NCBI RefSeq assembly: GCF_017356245.1
Contig: NZ_JAFMZZ010000001.1
Coordinates: forward strand, 1,445,698 to 1,509,697
Source: Bordetella petrii
GTDB lineage: Bacteria > Pseudomonadota > Gammaproteobacteria > Burkholderiales > Burkholderiaceae_B
Direction: 5' to 3'
Length of the DNA stretch: 64,000 nucleotides
In this document: positions 18,789 to 27,346 of the stretch, one piece after another
Numbering within the stretch: the stretch's first letter is position 1
How the letters are laid out: every line of letters starts with the position of its first letter
Position numbers and translations under genes: made by a program
Notes under the pieces: generated by a model
What the model saw: the letters and a program-made list of their open reading frames with translations, nothing else
What the model was told of the DNA's origin: nothing
Database searches by the model: none

Positions 18789-19175
18789 CTAGCCGGCCAG
18801 CAGCGCCGGTACGTCGGGCAGGCCGGTAGCCACCGCGGGGCTGTCGGGCCCCAGACTGTCCAGCAGCCGTTCCAGGTGGCCGATATGCGGCAGCATCGGG
18901 CCATAGAACACCACGCGCGACCCCGCCTGCACCAGCAGCGTGGGAAAGTTCTCGACATCTTCGTCGCCGAGCAGGTCGGGGTGGTCTTCGATATCGATCC
19001 AGGCGTACACCCGCCCGGGCTGGGCATCGGCCAGGGCCGCCAGCCGCGGGCGGTATTGCCCGCAGGTATCGCACCATGCGGCGCAGAAGCAGGCCACCAG
19101 CCAGGTGTCGGGGCCGCCTTCGGCCAGGGCGGCGCGCAGCGCGGGGGTGTCGGGTCCGGGAACGAGCAGGGGCAT
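18789..19175 (-). CDS. Thioredoxin-like protein
   Basis: A 128-residue protein with a thioredoxin fold: TWLVACFCAAWCDTCGQYRPRL contains the redox-active WCDTC motif, and VENFPTLLVQAGSR carries the cis-proline. No signal peptide is seen, so it should act in the cytosol. The partner is unknown. It is convergent with the helicase gene and divergent from the EI24 gene, so it stands alone. The ATG at 19175 is the first Met before homology. Confidence 0.8.
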   Translation of the reverse strand: MPLLVPGPDTPALRAALAEGGPDTWLVACFCAAWCDTCGQYRPRLAALADAQPGRVYAWIDIEDHPDLLGDEDVENFPTLLVQAGSRVVFYGPMLPHIGHLERLLDSLGPDSPAVATGLPDVPALLAG

Positions 19176-19238
19176 GGCATCAAATCGCAGCGTATTTGAG
19201 ACTATGATACCCGGCATGTCTTCCGACGGGTTTGCCAC

Positions 19239-20042
19239 ATGATTCCTCCCCGCCCCGATTACGCGGTGCCCACGCCGGCCCGCGCCGCCGCGGCAGGCGC
19301 GGCCGGCGTTGCCCAGGCGTTCAAGCGCGCGCTGGTGTCGCAGTGCCATCCCAACATGCTGTTCGCGGTACTGCTGCCGTTCGTCATTGCCCTGCTGGGC
19401 GCGTTGCTGCTGGTGTGGCTGTTCTGGACGCCGCTGACCGAATGGCTGAACCTGCAGGCCTCGCAATGGCAGGTGGTCAACAACGTCGACGCCTGGCTGG
19501 TGGGCATCGGCCTGTTTTCCATCAAGCTGTATTTCATCCCCGTCATTGCCGCGGCCATCCTGCTGCCCATATCGGGCATCCTGGGGCTGGCCATCGCCGC
19601 CGTGTTCGTCATGCCGCTGGTGCTGCGCCACGTCGGCGCGCGCGAGTACGCCGGGGTGGCGCGCCAGGGGCGCAACGCCACGGCCTACAGCGTCTGGAAC
19701 GCTATCTGGGTCAGCGTGATTTTCGCGGCGGGCTGGGTTCTGACCCTGCCGTTCTGGCTGATCCCGCCCATGGCGGTGATTCTGTCGATTTTCTGGTGGG
19801 CCTTCGCGTTCTCGCGCATGCTGCGCGTCGACGCCATTGTCGAGCACGCCAGCCCGGCCGAGCGGCGCATCCTGCTCGAACGCCATAACACCGGTTTCTG
19901 GATCATCGGCCTGGTCTGCGCCCTGTTGAACCTGCTGCCGCCGGCCTGGATCATCCTGCCCGTGTATTCGGGCCTGGTGTATGCCCATTACGGGCTCGAA
20001 GCCCTGCGGCGCCTGCGCCAGGAACGCGTCATCGAAGCCTGA
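19239..20042 (+). CDS. EI24/CysZ-like integral membrane protein
   Basis: A 267-residue protein with about six hydrophobic segments and an N-terminal Ala-rich stretch. The pattern matches the EI24 domain family (Etoposide-induced 2.4; CysZ sulfate permease relatives): FKRALVSQCHPNMLFAVLLPF, LIPPMAVILSIFWWAFAFSRML and HNTGFWIIGLVCALLNLLPP. No sulfur genes are nearby, so sulfate transport cannot be claimed. It is followed after 23 bases by the CinA-like gene and may be co-transcribed. Confidence 0.75.
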   Translation: MIPPRPDYAVPTPARAAAAGAAGVAQAFKRALVSQCHPNMLFAVLLPFVIALLGALLLVWLFWTPLTEWLNLQASQWQVVNNVDAWLVGIGLFSIKLYFIPVIAAAILLPISGILGLAIAAVFVMPLVLRHVGAREYAGVARQGRNATAYSVWNAIWVSVIFAAGWVLTLPFWLIPPMAVILSIFWWAFAFSRMLRVDAIVEHASPAERRILLERHNTGFWIIGLVCALLNLLPPAWIILPVYSGLVYAHYGLEALRRLRQERVIEA

Positions 20043-20065
20043 CCCCGCCACTTATCTGGATCCCC

Positions 20066-20866
20066 ATGGCTGCCTCTTCTTCCCGCCGCATCGGCCTGAT
20101 CATCGTGGGCGATGAAATCCTGTCCGGCCGCCGCCAGGACAAGCACTTCGCCAAGATCGTCGAACTGCTGGCCGCGCGCGGCCTGCAGCTGGCGCGCGCC
20201 GAAATCCTGCCCGACGACCGCGCCGCGCTGACCGCCGCCCTGCGCCGCAGCTTCGCGTCCGGCGATATCGTGCTGTCGTGCGGCGGCATCGGCGCCACGC
20301 CCGACGATCACACCCGGCAGGCCGCCGCGGCCGCGCTCGGCGTGCCGCTGCAACTGCATCCCGATGCCGAGCAGGCCATCGCGCTGCGCGTGGCCGAGAT
20401 GGTGGCCAAGGGGCAGGGCTCGGCCGACATGAGCACCCCCGAAAACCAGCACCGCTTGCAGATGGGCATGTTCCCCGCCGGCAGCGAGATCGTGCCCAAC
20501 CCCTATAACCGCATCCCGGGCTTCTTCATCCACGACCACACCTTCGTGCCCGGCTTCCCGGTCATGGCCTGGCCCATGATCGAATGGACGCTCGATACCC
20601 GCTATGCCTCGCTGCATCACCACGTGGCGCATGTCGAGCATTCGTTCCTGGTGTTCGGCATTCCCGAATCGCGCATCGCGCCGGTCATGCAGGCCATCGA
20701 GCAGCGCTGGGGCGCGGTGCGCGCCTTCAGCCTGCCCAGCGTGGGCGAAGCCGGCGGGCCGCCGCACATCGAACTGGGCGTCAAGGGCGACCCCGACGAA
20801 GCCGCCCAGGCACTGGCCTTCCTGCAGCAAGAAGCGCAACGGCTGGGCGGCCGGCTGGCGCCCTGA
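20066..20866 (+). CDS. CinA N-terminal / MoaB-like molybdopterin-binding domain protein
   Basis: A 266-residue protein made of the molybdopterin-binding (MoCF) domain found at the N-terminus of CinA: RIGLIIVGDEILSGRRQDKH, LSCGGIGATPDDHTRQAAA, FPAGSEIVPNPYNRIPGF. It lacks the C-terminal nicotinamide-mononucleotide amidase domain of full CinA. Related domains in Nudix fusions act as pyrophosphatases, so an enzymatic role in nucleotide housekeeping is possible but not shown. Confidence 0.82.
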   Translation: MAASSSRRIGLIIVGDEILSGRRQDKHFAKIVELLAARGLQLARAEILPDDRAALTAALRRSFASGDIVLSCGGIGATPDDHTRQAAAAALGVPLQLHPDAEQAIALRVAEMVAKGQGSADMSTPENQHRLQMGMFPAGSEIVPNPYNRIPGFFIHDHTFVPGFPVMAWPMIEWTLDTRYASLHHHVAHVEHSFLVFGIPESRIAPVMQAIEQRWGAVRAFSLPSVGEAGGPPHIELGVKGDPDEAAQALAFLQQEAQRLGGRLAP

Positions 20867-21011
20867 TCCCGCCCGCCCCGGGAAGCCGGGTCGGCCCGGG
20901 TTGCCAAATCGGCCGCAAGATTTCACAATACGGGAAGTCGGCCCCATGGTGCGCTGCGGCATCCGCCGCGATGCCAGGGGGCGCACCCGTTACCCGCGCT
21001 AATCGATCATC

Positions 21012-21875
21012 GTGACTTCCACTATGTCAGCCATCGTGCCGGGCTCGGACAGCGAGCATGCCCCGGGCCAGTCTCCTATTGCCATCCAGGTCATCGAGCG
21101 CGCCATGCGCCTGCTCGACGCCCTGGCTGCCCACCCCGACCCGGTCACCCTGAAAGAGCTGTCCGCCACCACCGGCCTGCACGCGTCCACGGCGCACCGC
21201 ATTCTCAATGACCTGGTCGTGGGGCGCTATGTCGAGCGCGTCGACAACGGCCTGTACCAGCTGGGCATGCGCCTGCTCGAGCTCGGCTCGCTGGTGAAAG
21301 GGCGCCTGAACGTGCGCGAAGCCGCCATTTCGGCCATGCGCTCGCTGCACAAGCTCACCGGCCAGACCATCAACCTGTCGGTGCAGCAGGGCGACGAAAT
21401 CGTCTACATCGACCGCGCCTGGAGCGAGCGGTCCGGCATGCAGGTGGTGCGCGCCATCGGCGGGCGGGCGCCGCTGCATCTCACGTCCACCGGCAAGCTG
21501 TTCCTGTCCACCATCGACAGCCGCCAGGTGCGGGCCTATGCGCTGCGCACCGGGCTGGCCGGGCACACCCGCAACAGCCTTACCGAGCTCGAGCGCCTCG
21601 AGCGCGAACTGGCCCTGGTGCGCCGCCACGGCTACGCGCGCGACAACGAAGAACTCGAAATGGGCGTGCGCTGCATCGCGGCCGGCATTTTCGACGACAC
21701 CGGCAAGCTGGTGGCCGGCCTGTCGATCTCGGCGCCGTCCGAGCGCCTGCAAGACGAATGGATCCAGGCGCTGGTCGAATCCGCCCGCAACATTTCCGAA
21801 GCCCTGGGCTACGAGCCCACGGTGACCGCCAACCATACCGGCAAGGGGCTGGCGCCGCACGCGGTGCGTACGTAA
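21012..21875 (+). CDS. IclR-family transcriptional regulator
   Basis: A 287-residue regulator. The N-terminal winged HTH shows QVIERAMRLLDALAAHP, LKELSATTGLHASTAHRILNDL, and RYVERVDNGLYQLGMRLLELG. The C-terminal effector domain has GRAPLHLTSTGKLFL, GYARDNEELEMGVRCIAA and the closing GLSISAPSERL. The GTG at 21012 or the ATG four codons on could be the start; neither has a clear ribosome-binding site. The convergent Bug protein gene downstream is a plausible target, since IclR genes commonly control Bug-linked catabolic loci, but no operator was identified. Confidence 0.88.
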   Translation: MTSTMSAIVPGSDSEHAPGQSPIAIQVIERAMRLLDALAAHPDPVTLKELSATTGLHASTAHRILNDLVVGRYVERVDNGLYQLGMRLLELGSLVKGRLNVREAAISAMRSLHKLTGQTINLSVQQGDEIVYIDRAWSERSGMQVVRAIGGRAPLHLTSTGKLFLSTIDSRQVRAYALRTGLAGHTRNSLTELERLERELALVRRHGYARDNEELEMGVRCIAAGIFDDTGKLVAGLSISAPSERLQDEWIQALVESARNISEALGYEPTVTANHTGKGLAPHAVRT

Positions 21876-21879
21876 CGTT

Positions 21880-21960
21880 CCCCCCCGAAGCGCTGCGCGC
21901 TTCCCCCCCAGGGGGGCGACGCTGGCGGACCGGCGGAGCCGGATCCGCGGCGTCCCCGAT
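21880..21960. repeat. Intergenic GC-rich repeat element
   Basis: A compact set of palindromes: GAAGCGC/GCGCTTC, CCCCCC/GGGGGG, and an imperfect CCGG-cggag-CCGG, ending in GGATCCGCGGCGTCC. From memory, versions of this sequence occur many times between genes in Bordetella, Achromobacter and other Burkholderiales. It lies between two convergent genes, next to a terminator. Confidence 0.65.
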
Positions 21961-22013
21961 CTGGCCGCATCTGTTTTCATTGCTGCAACGCGGTACAGCA
22001 ATGAACAACACCC

Positions 22014-22041
22014 AATAAAAAACCCCTGGCAAGCCAGGGGT
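22014..22041 (-). terminator. Rho-independent terminator of the Bug gene at 22073
   Basis: On the minus strand ACCCCTGGC (22041-22033) pairs with GCCAGGGGT (22030-22022), and TTTTTTATTG follows. It begins about 30 bases after the stop codon. Confidence 0.85.
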
Positions 22042-22072
22042 CGCAGGGGCCCGAAGGCCGGTGTTGTTGGTT

Positions 22073-23050
22073 TTATTGTTTCGGTACGCCAGCCTTCTTG
22101 AACAGCTCGGCCCATTGCGGCACTTGCTGCTTGACCTTGGCTTCGAGCGCCTTCGGGTTGGCTTCGTCGTTCAGCACTTCCGCGCCCAGGCCCGCCATGC
22201 GTTCCTTGAACTTGGGGTCGGCCAGGCCGGCCTGCAGGGCCTTGACCAGCTTGTCGACCACCGGCTTGGGCGTGCCCTTCGGTACCCACATGCCGTGCCA
22301 GATGCCCACTTGGAAGCCCTTGAAGCCCGATTCATCCATGGTGGGCAGGTCGGGCAGGGTGGGCACGCGCTTCAGGCTGGTGACGGCATAGGCCTTCACC
22401 TTGTGGCTGGTGATGTACTGGGTGGTATTGGTGGTCTGGTCGCACAGCATGTCGACCTGCTTGCCCAGCAGATCGTTCATGGCCGGGCCGGTGCCCTTGT
22501 AGGGGACGGTAAGCAGGTCGACCCCCAGGGCGTCGACCAGCATGGTGCCGCACAGGTGGCTGGCGGCGCCGATGCCTGCGTTGGCCAGCGAAACCTTGTC
22601 TTTGTTGGCCTTGACGTACTCGACCAGTTCTTTGATGTTGTTGGGCGGGAAGTCTTCGCGGGCGATGACGGTCATGGGGACGTCGACCACCAGGCCCACC
22701 GGCTCGAAGCTCTTGAAGGGATCGTAGCCAGGGTTCTTGTACAGCGACGGCGCGGTGGTGAATCCCAGGTGCATCAGCAGTACGGTGTAGCCGTCGGGGT
22801 CGGCGCGCGCCACGAACGAGCTGCCGATGGTGCCGCCCGCGCCGGTCTTGTTTTCGACCACTACGGACTGGCCCAGGGTGGGCCGCATGGCTTCGGCCAG
22901 CGAGCGCGCCACGTTGTCGGTGGGGCCGCCCGCCGAGAACGGCACCACCATATTGATGGCCCGTTCCGGGTATTCAGCCTGGGCGGCGCCGGCTGCGAAC
23001 AGAGCGCCGGCGGCCAGCAATGCCGAAAGCGTACGGGGGATGAATGTCAT
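22073..23050 (-). CDS. Bug-family tripartite tricarboxylate transporter solute-binding protein
   Basis: A 325-residue periplasmic receptor with a signal peptide (LLAAGALFAAGAAQA). Family signatures are YPERAINMVVPFSAGGPTDN, VVENKTGAGGTIGSSFVA, VPYKGTGPAMNDLLG, and the closing VPKGTPKPVVDKLVKALQ. Bug proteins bind carboxylates and related small molecules. No TctA/TctB membrane subunits are present here, as is usual for the many orphan Bug genes of Bordetella. GGAGACCCC just upstream gives a good ribosome-binding site. The ligand cannot be predicted. Confidence 0.93.
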   Translation of the reverse strand: MTFIPRTLSALLAAGALFAAGAAQAEYPERAINMVVPFSAGGPTDNVARSLAEAMRPTLGQSVVVENKTGAGGTIGSSFVARADPDGYTVLLMHLGFTTAPSLYKNPGYDPFKSFEPVGLVVDVPMTVIAREDFPPNNIKELVEYVKANKDKVSLANAGIGAASHLCGTMLVDALGVDLLTVPYKGTGPAMNDLLGKQVDMLCDQTTNTTQYITSHKVKAYAVTSLKRVPTLPDLPTMDESGFKGFQVGIWHGMWVPKGTPKPVVDKLVKALQAGLADPKFKERMAGLGAEVLNDEANPKALEAKVKQQVPQWAELFKKAGVPKQ

Positions 23051-23200
23051 GGGGTCTCCTGTGCCGCGGGGTGCGCGGCGGTGTTTTCACTAGGGCTGAC
23101 GAAGCTTTCTTGGAGTGTCATCAGCTGGTCGTCAGTGTAGAAAACAATGGGTGGTCCGTCACCGGGTATTTCCCCCGATCCTGCGGCGCCCGGATCATAG

Positions 23201-23219
23201 TTTGTTGCGATGCATCAAA
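23201..23219. promoter_or_regulatory. Candidate PhaR operator 1
   Basis: TTTGTTGCGATGCATCAAA is a palindrome of the form TTTGnTGC-N3-GCAnCAAA. It ends five bases before the -35 of the phasin promoter. PhaR repressors are reported to recognise TGC-N3/4-GCA type sites upstream of phasin genes. Confidence 0.6.
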
Positions 23220-23224
23220 AGTGC

Positions 23225-23252
23225 TTGACAGCCGGCTGCGGGTCCGTAAAAT
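23225..23252 (+). promoter_or_regulatory. Phasin promoter TTGACA-N16-TAAAAT
   Basis: A perfect -35 TTGACA (23225-23230) and a -10 TAAAAT (23247-23252) are spaced by 16 bases. Candidate operators flank it on both sides. Confidence 0.8.
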
Positions 23253-23256
23253 GGAG

Positions 23257-23274
23257 TTTGTGCAGTGCAACAAA
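23257..23274. promoter_or_regulatory. Candidate PhaR operator 2
   Basis: TTTGTGCAGTGCAACAAA shares the TGC-N3-GCA core and the TTTG/CAAA flanks with operator 1, with one base missing on the left. It begins four bases after the -10 and would cover the transcript start. Confidence 0.6.
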
Positions 23275-23378
23275 CGCGCCGGCGATAGCTTGCAACATCC
23301 GTTCCCGAGCACGTTTCCATCCCTCGCAAAGCATCGTTATCCGCCGGCACGCCCCCGGCTCCCCTACCGGAGATCCTC

Positions 23379-23954
23379 ATGACCGCCATTCCGCAACAAG
23401 TTCTGGACCGCCAGAAATCCGCCCTGAATACCCTGGTTGCCACCCAGGCCACGCTGTTCGCCGGCTTCGAAAAGCTGGTCGACCTGAACCTTAAGGTCGT
23501 CAAGGCCACGCTGGACGAAGTGGCCCAGACCTCGCAGCAGGCCATCACCGTCAAAGACTCCCAGGAAGCCGCCGCGTTCGCCACCGCCCTGGTGCAGCCG
23601 GGCGCCGAAAAGGCCCTGGCCTACGGCAAGCATGTGTATGACATCGTTGCCGGCGTGCAAGGCGAACTGGCCAAGCTGGCCGAAGTGCAGATCGCCGAAG
23701 GCCAGCAGCAAGTGGCCGACGCCGTCGAGCAGTTCTCGAAAAACGCCCCCACCGGCTCGGAAAGCGCCGTGGCGCTGCTGAAGTCGTCGCTGGCCACCGC
23801 CAACGGCGCCTACGAATCGCTGACCAAGGCCGCCAAGCAGGCCGCCGAAGTCGCCGAATCGAACCTGAACGCCGCCGCCAACGCCACGTTCAAGGCCGCC
23901 ACCGACGCCGCCGAGGCTGCCACCAAGTCGACCCGCGGCCGCCGCGCTGCCTGA
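23379..23954 (+). CDS. phaP: Phasin family protein
   Basis: Phasins coat polyhydroxyalkanoate granules and set their size and number. The 191-residue protein fits the phasin family: IPQQVLDRQKSALNTLVATQATLFAGFEKLVDLNLKVVKATL at the start, then a long Ala-rich amphipathic helix region, ending in a basic STRGRRAA tail. It has no signal peptide. A strong promoter flanked by TGC-N3-GCA palindromes and a strong terminator frame it as a single-gene unit. Other polymer genes (phaC, phaR) are not in the window. Confidence 0.9.
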   Translation: MTAIPQQVLDRQKSALNTLVATQATLFAGFEKLVDLNLKVVKATLDEVAQTSQQAITVKDSQEAAAFATALVQPGAEKALAYGKHVYDIVAGVQGELAKLAEVQIAEGQQQVADAVEQFSKNAPTGSESAVALLKSSLATANGAYESLTKAAKQAAEVAESNLNAAANATFKAATDAAEAATKSTRGRRAA

Positions 23955-24022
23955 CGGCCTCGCGGGGCTGTTGCAGCCGAGCAGACTGTAGTACTGTTGA
24001 GTGACAGAGCAGAGCTGGAATT

Positions 24023-24050
24023 AGCCACCCCACGGGGTGGCTTTTTTTTT
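24023..24050 (+). terminator. Rho-independent terminator of phaP
   Basis: AGCCACCCC (24023-24031) and GGGGTGGCT (24034-24042) form the stem, followed by nine Ts. Confidence 0.92.
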
Positions 24051-24070
24051 CGGCCCTTTTTTGATGGGTA

Positions 24071-25117
24071 TCAGGCCGCAGCGCCGATGGCGCTGACGCA
24101 TTCGCCCACCAGCGCCGGCCCGCGGTAGATCAGGCCGGTATACAGCTGCACCGCGTTGGCGCCCGCGTCGATTTTTTCGCGGGCCTGGCGGCCCGCCAGG
24201 ATGCCGCCCACGCCGATGATGGCCGCATCCGGCCCCATGCGCTGGCGCAGGCGCGCAATAACGGCCAGCGACAACGCATGCACCGGCGCGCCCGACAGGC
24301 CGCCGGCCTCGTTGGCGTGGGGCTGCCCGGCCACGGCGTCGCGCGACAGAGTGGTATTGGTGGCGATGACGCCGTCCACGCCGTAGCGCGGCAGGATATC
24401 GGCGATGGCGTCGATCTGCGCTTCGGTCAGGTCGGGGGCGATTTTCACGGCCAGCGGCACGTGGCGCTGGTGGCGGTCGGCCAGTTCGGCGCGCTTGTCG
24501 CGCAATTGCGCCAGCAGGGCCGACAATTCATCGCCGCCCTGCAGGGCCCGCAGGTTCTGCGTGTTGGGCGACGAGATGTTCACGGTGACGTAGTCGGCGT
24601 GCGGGTACACGCCTTCCAGCCCCAGCAGGTAGTCGTCGGCCGCGCGTTCGATGGGAGTGTCGGCGTTCTTGCCGATATTCAACCCCAGCACGCCGCCCTG
24701 CGCGCGCCACTGGCTGCGCCGCACATTGGCGATGAAAGCGTCCAGCCCCTGGTTGTTGAAGCCCAGGCGGTTGATCAGCGCCTGGGCGCGCGGCAGGCGG
24801 AACATGCGGGGCTTGGGGTTGCCCGGCTGGGCCCGCGGGGTGACCGTGCCCACTTCGACGAAACCGAAGCCCAGGTTGCCCAGGGCATCGATATGGGCGC
24901 CGTTCTTGTCCAGGCCGGCCGCCAGCCCCACCGGGTTATCCAGCGCCAGGCCCATCAGGGTGGCGGGCGCCTGCGGGCGGGCGCGCAGCAGCCTGCGGGT
25001 GGCGCCGCAATCGTAGGCGCGCTGCAGCCCGGCCAGCGTGACTTCGTGGGCGGTTTCCGCGTCCATGGCAAACAGGGCCGGACGCGCCAGGGGATAGGCT
25101 TGGAACAGGATGGACAT
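24071..25117 (-). CDS. pyrD: Dihydroorotate dehydrogenase (quinone), class 2
   Basis: PyrD oxidises dihydroorotate to orotate in pyrimidine synthesis, passing electrons to membrane quinone. The 348-residue protein has the class 2 N-terminal membrane-associating helices ([24 protein letters not shown]). The FMN-barrel motifs are [62 protein letters not shown], and [17 protein letters not shown] with YTGLIYRGP. The ATG at 25117 fits the family start. It lies downstream of bpt on the same strand, 38 bases away. Confidence 0.96.
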   Translation of the reverse strand: MSILFQAYPLARPALFAMDAETAHEVTLAGLQRAYDCGATRRLLRARPQAPATLMGLALDNPVGLAAGLDKNGAHIDALGNLGFGFVEVGTVTPRAQPGNPKPRMFRLPRAQALINRLGFNNQGLDAFIANVRRSQWRAQGGVLGLNIGKNADTPIERAADDYLLGLEGVYPHADYVTVNISSPNTQNLRALQGGDELSALLAQLRDKRAELADRHQRHVPLAVKIAPDLTEAQIDAIADILPRYGVDGVIATNTTLSRDAVAGQPHANEAGGLSGAPVHALSLAVIARLRQRMGPDAAIIGVGGILAGRQAREKIDAGANAVQLYTGLIYRGPALVGECVSAIGAAA

Positions 25118-25155
25118 GGGGCGCAATTGTAGCCAGTTTGCGCCGCCGCGGGCCT

Positions 25156-25890
25156 TCAGGGCATGTCGGGCGGCGGTTCTTGCCAGGCACCGTCCAGGTG
25201 CAGCTGCAGTGGCCGGAACCCGGACTTGTAGGCCATCTTGCGGCTGTCGCGGATCCAGTAGCCCAGGTACAGCCAGGGCAGATTGAGGATGCGGCACTGC
25301 TCGATCTGCCACAGCACATTGTAGGTGCCCAGGCTGCCGCGCGCGGCCGGATCGTAGAACGTGTACACCGACGAGAGGCCGTCGTCGAGCACGTCGATGA
25401 TCGACACCATGGCCAGGGCGCCTTCGGCATCGCGGAACTCGACCAGGCGGGTGTTGACACGGCTGGTCAGCAGGAACTGGGCATATTGCGTGCGGCTGTC
25501 GTCGTCCATGCCGCCGCCGGGATGGCGGCCCTGCTGGTAGCGGGTGTACAGGTCGTAGTGCTCGGGCGACCAGGCCAGCTCGGCCACGAAGGCGCGCAGC
25601 CCCTGGTGGCCGCGCCATGCGCGGCGCTGGCTGCGGTTGGGGGCGAAGCGGGCGGTGTCGACGCGCACCGGCACACAGGCCCGGCAGTTGTCGCAATGGG
25701 GGCGGTACGTGAACAGCCCGCTGCGGCGGAAGCCTTGTTCGACCAGTTGCGAATAGGCGCCCGCATTGATCAGATGGCCGGGCGCGGCCACCTGCGAGCG
25801 CGCCTGGCGCCCGGGCAGGTAGCTGCAGGGGTACGGCGCAGTGGAATAGAACTGCAGGGTGGCGAAAGGAAGTTCTTTGAGCTGGCTCAT
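25156..25890 (-). CDS. bpt: Aspartate/glutamate leucyltransferase Bpt
   Basis: Bpt adds leucine from Leu-tRNA to proteins that begin with Asp or Glu, marking them for ClpAP through the N-end rule. The 244-residue protein has the ATE N-terminal Cys-rich region ([17 protein letters not shown]), the substrate domain with [21 protein letters not shown], and [23 protein letters not shown] near the C-terminus. Length matches bacterial Bpt. It sits between aat and pyrD, so both N-end-rule transferases are adjacent. Confidence 0.94.
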   Translation of the reverse strand: MSQLKELPFATLQFYSTAPYPCSYLPGRQARSQVAAPGHLINAGAYSQLVEQGFRRSGLFTYRPHCDNCRACVPVRVDTARFAPNRSQRRAWRGHQGLRAFVAELAWSPEHYDLYTRYQQGRHPGGGMDDDSRTQYAQFLLTSRVNTRLVEFRDAEGALAMVSIIDVLDDGLSSVYTFYDPAARGSLGTYNVLWQIEQCRILNLPWLYLGYWIRDSRKMAYKSGFRPLQLHLDGAWQEPPPDMP

Positions 25891-25950
25891 GGGCGGCCCG
25901 CCCGGAAATCGGGCCCGGCAGGCATGGCTACATCTTAACGCCGAAGCGGG

Positions 25951-26712
25951 TCAGGACAACAACCGCGAGGCCCAGGCCGGGTGCAGCCGGCCCTGGCTGT
26001 CCAGGCGCCCCGTCTGCCAGGCGGGCGGGGGCCCCGCCACGGCGCGGCGCACGTGCTCGACGAAGCGGGCGCGCGGCACCGGCCGGGCCCCCAGGCTGGC
26101 CAGGTGGCGCGTCTGCTGCTGGCAGTCGATCCATTCGACGCCGGCCCGGCGCAGGAACGCCACCAGGTAGGCCAGCGCCACTTTCGAGGCGTCGGGCGCG
26201 CGCGTGAACATCGATTCGCCGAAGAACATGCGGCCCAGGCTGATGCCATACAGGCCGCCCGCCAGTTCGCCATCGATCCAGGTTTCGACACTGTGCGCCG
26301 CGCCCGCGGCATGCCAGGCTCGGTAGGCCTGCCGCATGTCGGCGGTGATCCAGGTGCCGGCCTGTCCGTCGCGCGGCGCGGCGCATTGCGCCACCACTGT
26401 GTCGAACTCGGTGTCGACGCGCACTTGCAGGCGCGGCAGCAGGCCGGATTCTTCGCGCGCGACCTGGCGCAGCAGCTTGCGCAATGAGTGCGAGGGCGCG
26501 AAGTCGGCGCAGGCCAGCACCATGCGCGGATCGGGGCTCCACCACAGGATGGGTTCGCCTTCGCCGTACCAGGGAAAGATGCCGTTCGAATAGGCCGCCG
26601 CCAGGCGCTCCAGCGACAGGTCGGCGCCCGCCGCCAGCAGGCCGGCCGGATCGGACAGCGCCTGCTCGGCCGGCGGAAACGGCGTGTCGGGGGATAGCCA
26701 GGGCAACTTCAA
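25951..26712 (-). CDS. aat: Leucyl/phenylalanyl-tRNA-protein transferase Aat
   Basis: Aat transfers Leu or Phe from tRNA to N-terminal Arg or Lys, creating a primary N-degron for ClpS/ClpAP. The 253-residue protein shows the family motifs [47 protein letters not shown], and [22 protein letters not shown], then [22 protein letters not shown]. Length is normal. It is followed by bpt and preceded three bases away by the Nudix gene, so a Nudix-aat-bpt-pyrD transcript is plausible. Confidence 0.96.
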   Translation of the reverse strand: MKLPWLSPDTPFPPAEQALSDPAGLLAAGADLSLERLAAAYSNGIFPWYGEGEPILWWSPDPRMVLACADFAPSHSLRKLLRQVAREESGLLPRLQVRVDTEFDTVVAQCAAPRDGQAGTWITADMRQAYRAWHAAGAAHSVETWIDGELAGGLYGISLGRMFFGESMFTRAPDASKVALAYLVAFLRRAGVEWIDCQQQTRHLASLGARPVPRARFVEHVRRAVAGPPPAWQTGRLDSQGRLHPAWASRLLS

Positions 26713-26715
26713 GAT

Positions 26716-27297
26716 TCAGCGGTGCGATTCGAGGGTGTAGTGATGGGTGCCGAAGCTGCCGCGCCGGCGATCTTCCAGGAACTGTTTCAGGGTGGTGGCC
26801 ACCGTGCGGAAAGACAGGTCTTCCCAGGGAATGTCGGCCTCGTCGTAATAGCGCGCTTCCAGGCTTTCGGGGCCGGGATCGAGCTCGGGGCCCAGCGCCT
26901 GCGCCAGGTAGAACAGGTGTACCTGCTCGATCTGCGGTACGTCAATGATGGTGAACAACTGGCCCAGTTCGATGCGCGCGCCCGATTCTTCCAGGGTTTC
27001 GCGGGCCGCGCCCTGGGCAGTGCTTTCGCCCAGTTCCATGAAGCCCGCCGGCAGCGTCCAGGTGTCGTAGCGCGGTTCGATGGCGCGCCGGCACAGCAGG
27101 ATGCGGTTTTCCCAGACCGGCACCGTGCCCACCACCATGCGCGGGTTCTGGTAATGAATGGCGCCGCAGTGGTCACAGACGTCGCGCTCGCGATTGTCGC
27201 CATCCGGCACCCGGCGATTGATGGGGGTGCCGCACTGGCTGCAGAAGCGTGCCCGGCGCGGGGCTGGAAAATACGTCGGAGGCGATTGGGCGGTCAT
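26716..27297 (-). CDS. Nudix hydrolase with N-terminal zinc ribbon
   Basis: A 193-residue hydrolase. The Nudix box is GFMELGESTAQGAARETLEESG, in the GX5EX7REUXEEXG form. It is preceded by a four-Cys zinc ribbon (CSQCGTP and CDHCGAIHYQNPRMVVGTV) as in NudC-like NAD or ADP-ribose pyrophosphatases. The protein is shorter than NudC and lacks its extra N-terminal domain, so the substrate is open. The ATG at 27297 precedes the zinc ribbon; a longer in-frame start exists but adds low-complexity sequence. Confidence 0.85.
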   Translation of the reverse strand: MTAQSPPTYFPAPRRARFCSQCGTPINRRVPDGDNRERDVCDHCGAIHYQNPRMVVGTVPVWENRILLCRRAIEPRYDTWTLPAGFMELGESTAQGAARETLEESGARIELGQLFTIIDVPQIEQVHLFYLAQALGPELDPGPESLEARYYDEADIPWEDLSFRTVATTLKQFLEDRRRGSFGTHHYTLESHR

Positions 27298-27346
27298 GGC
27301 GTCGATTCTAACGGCAGTCGGCCCGCCCGTTGCGCGGCGCGCGGAG

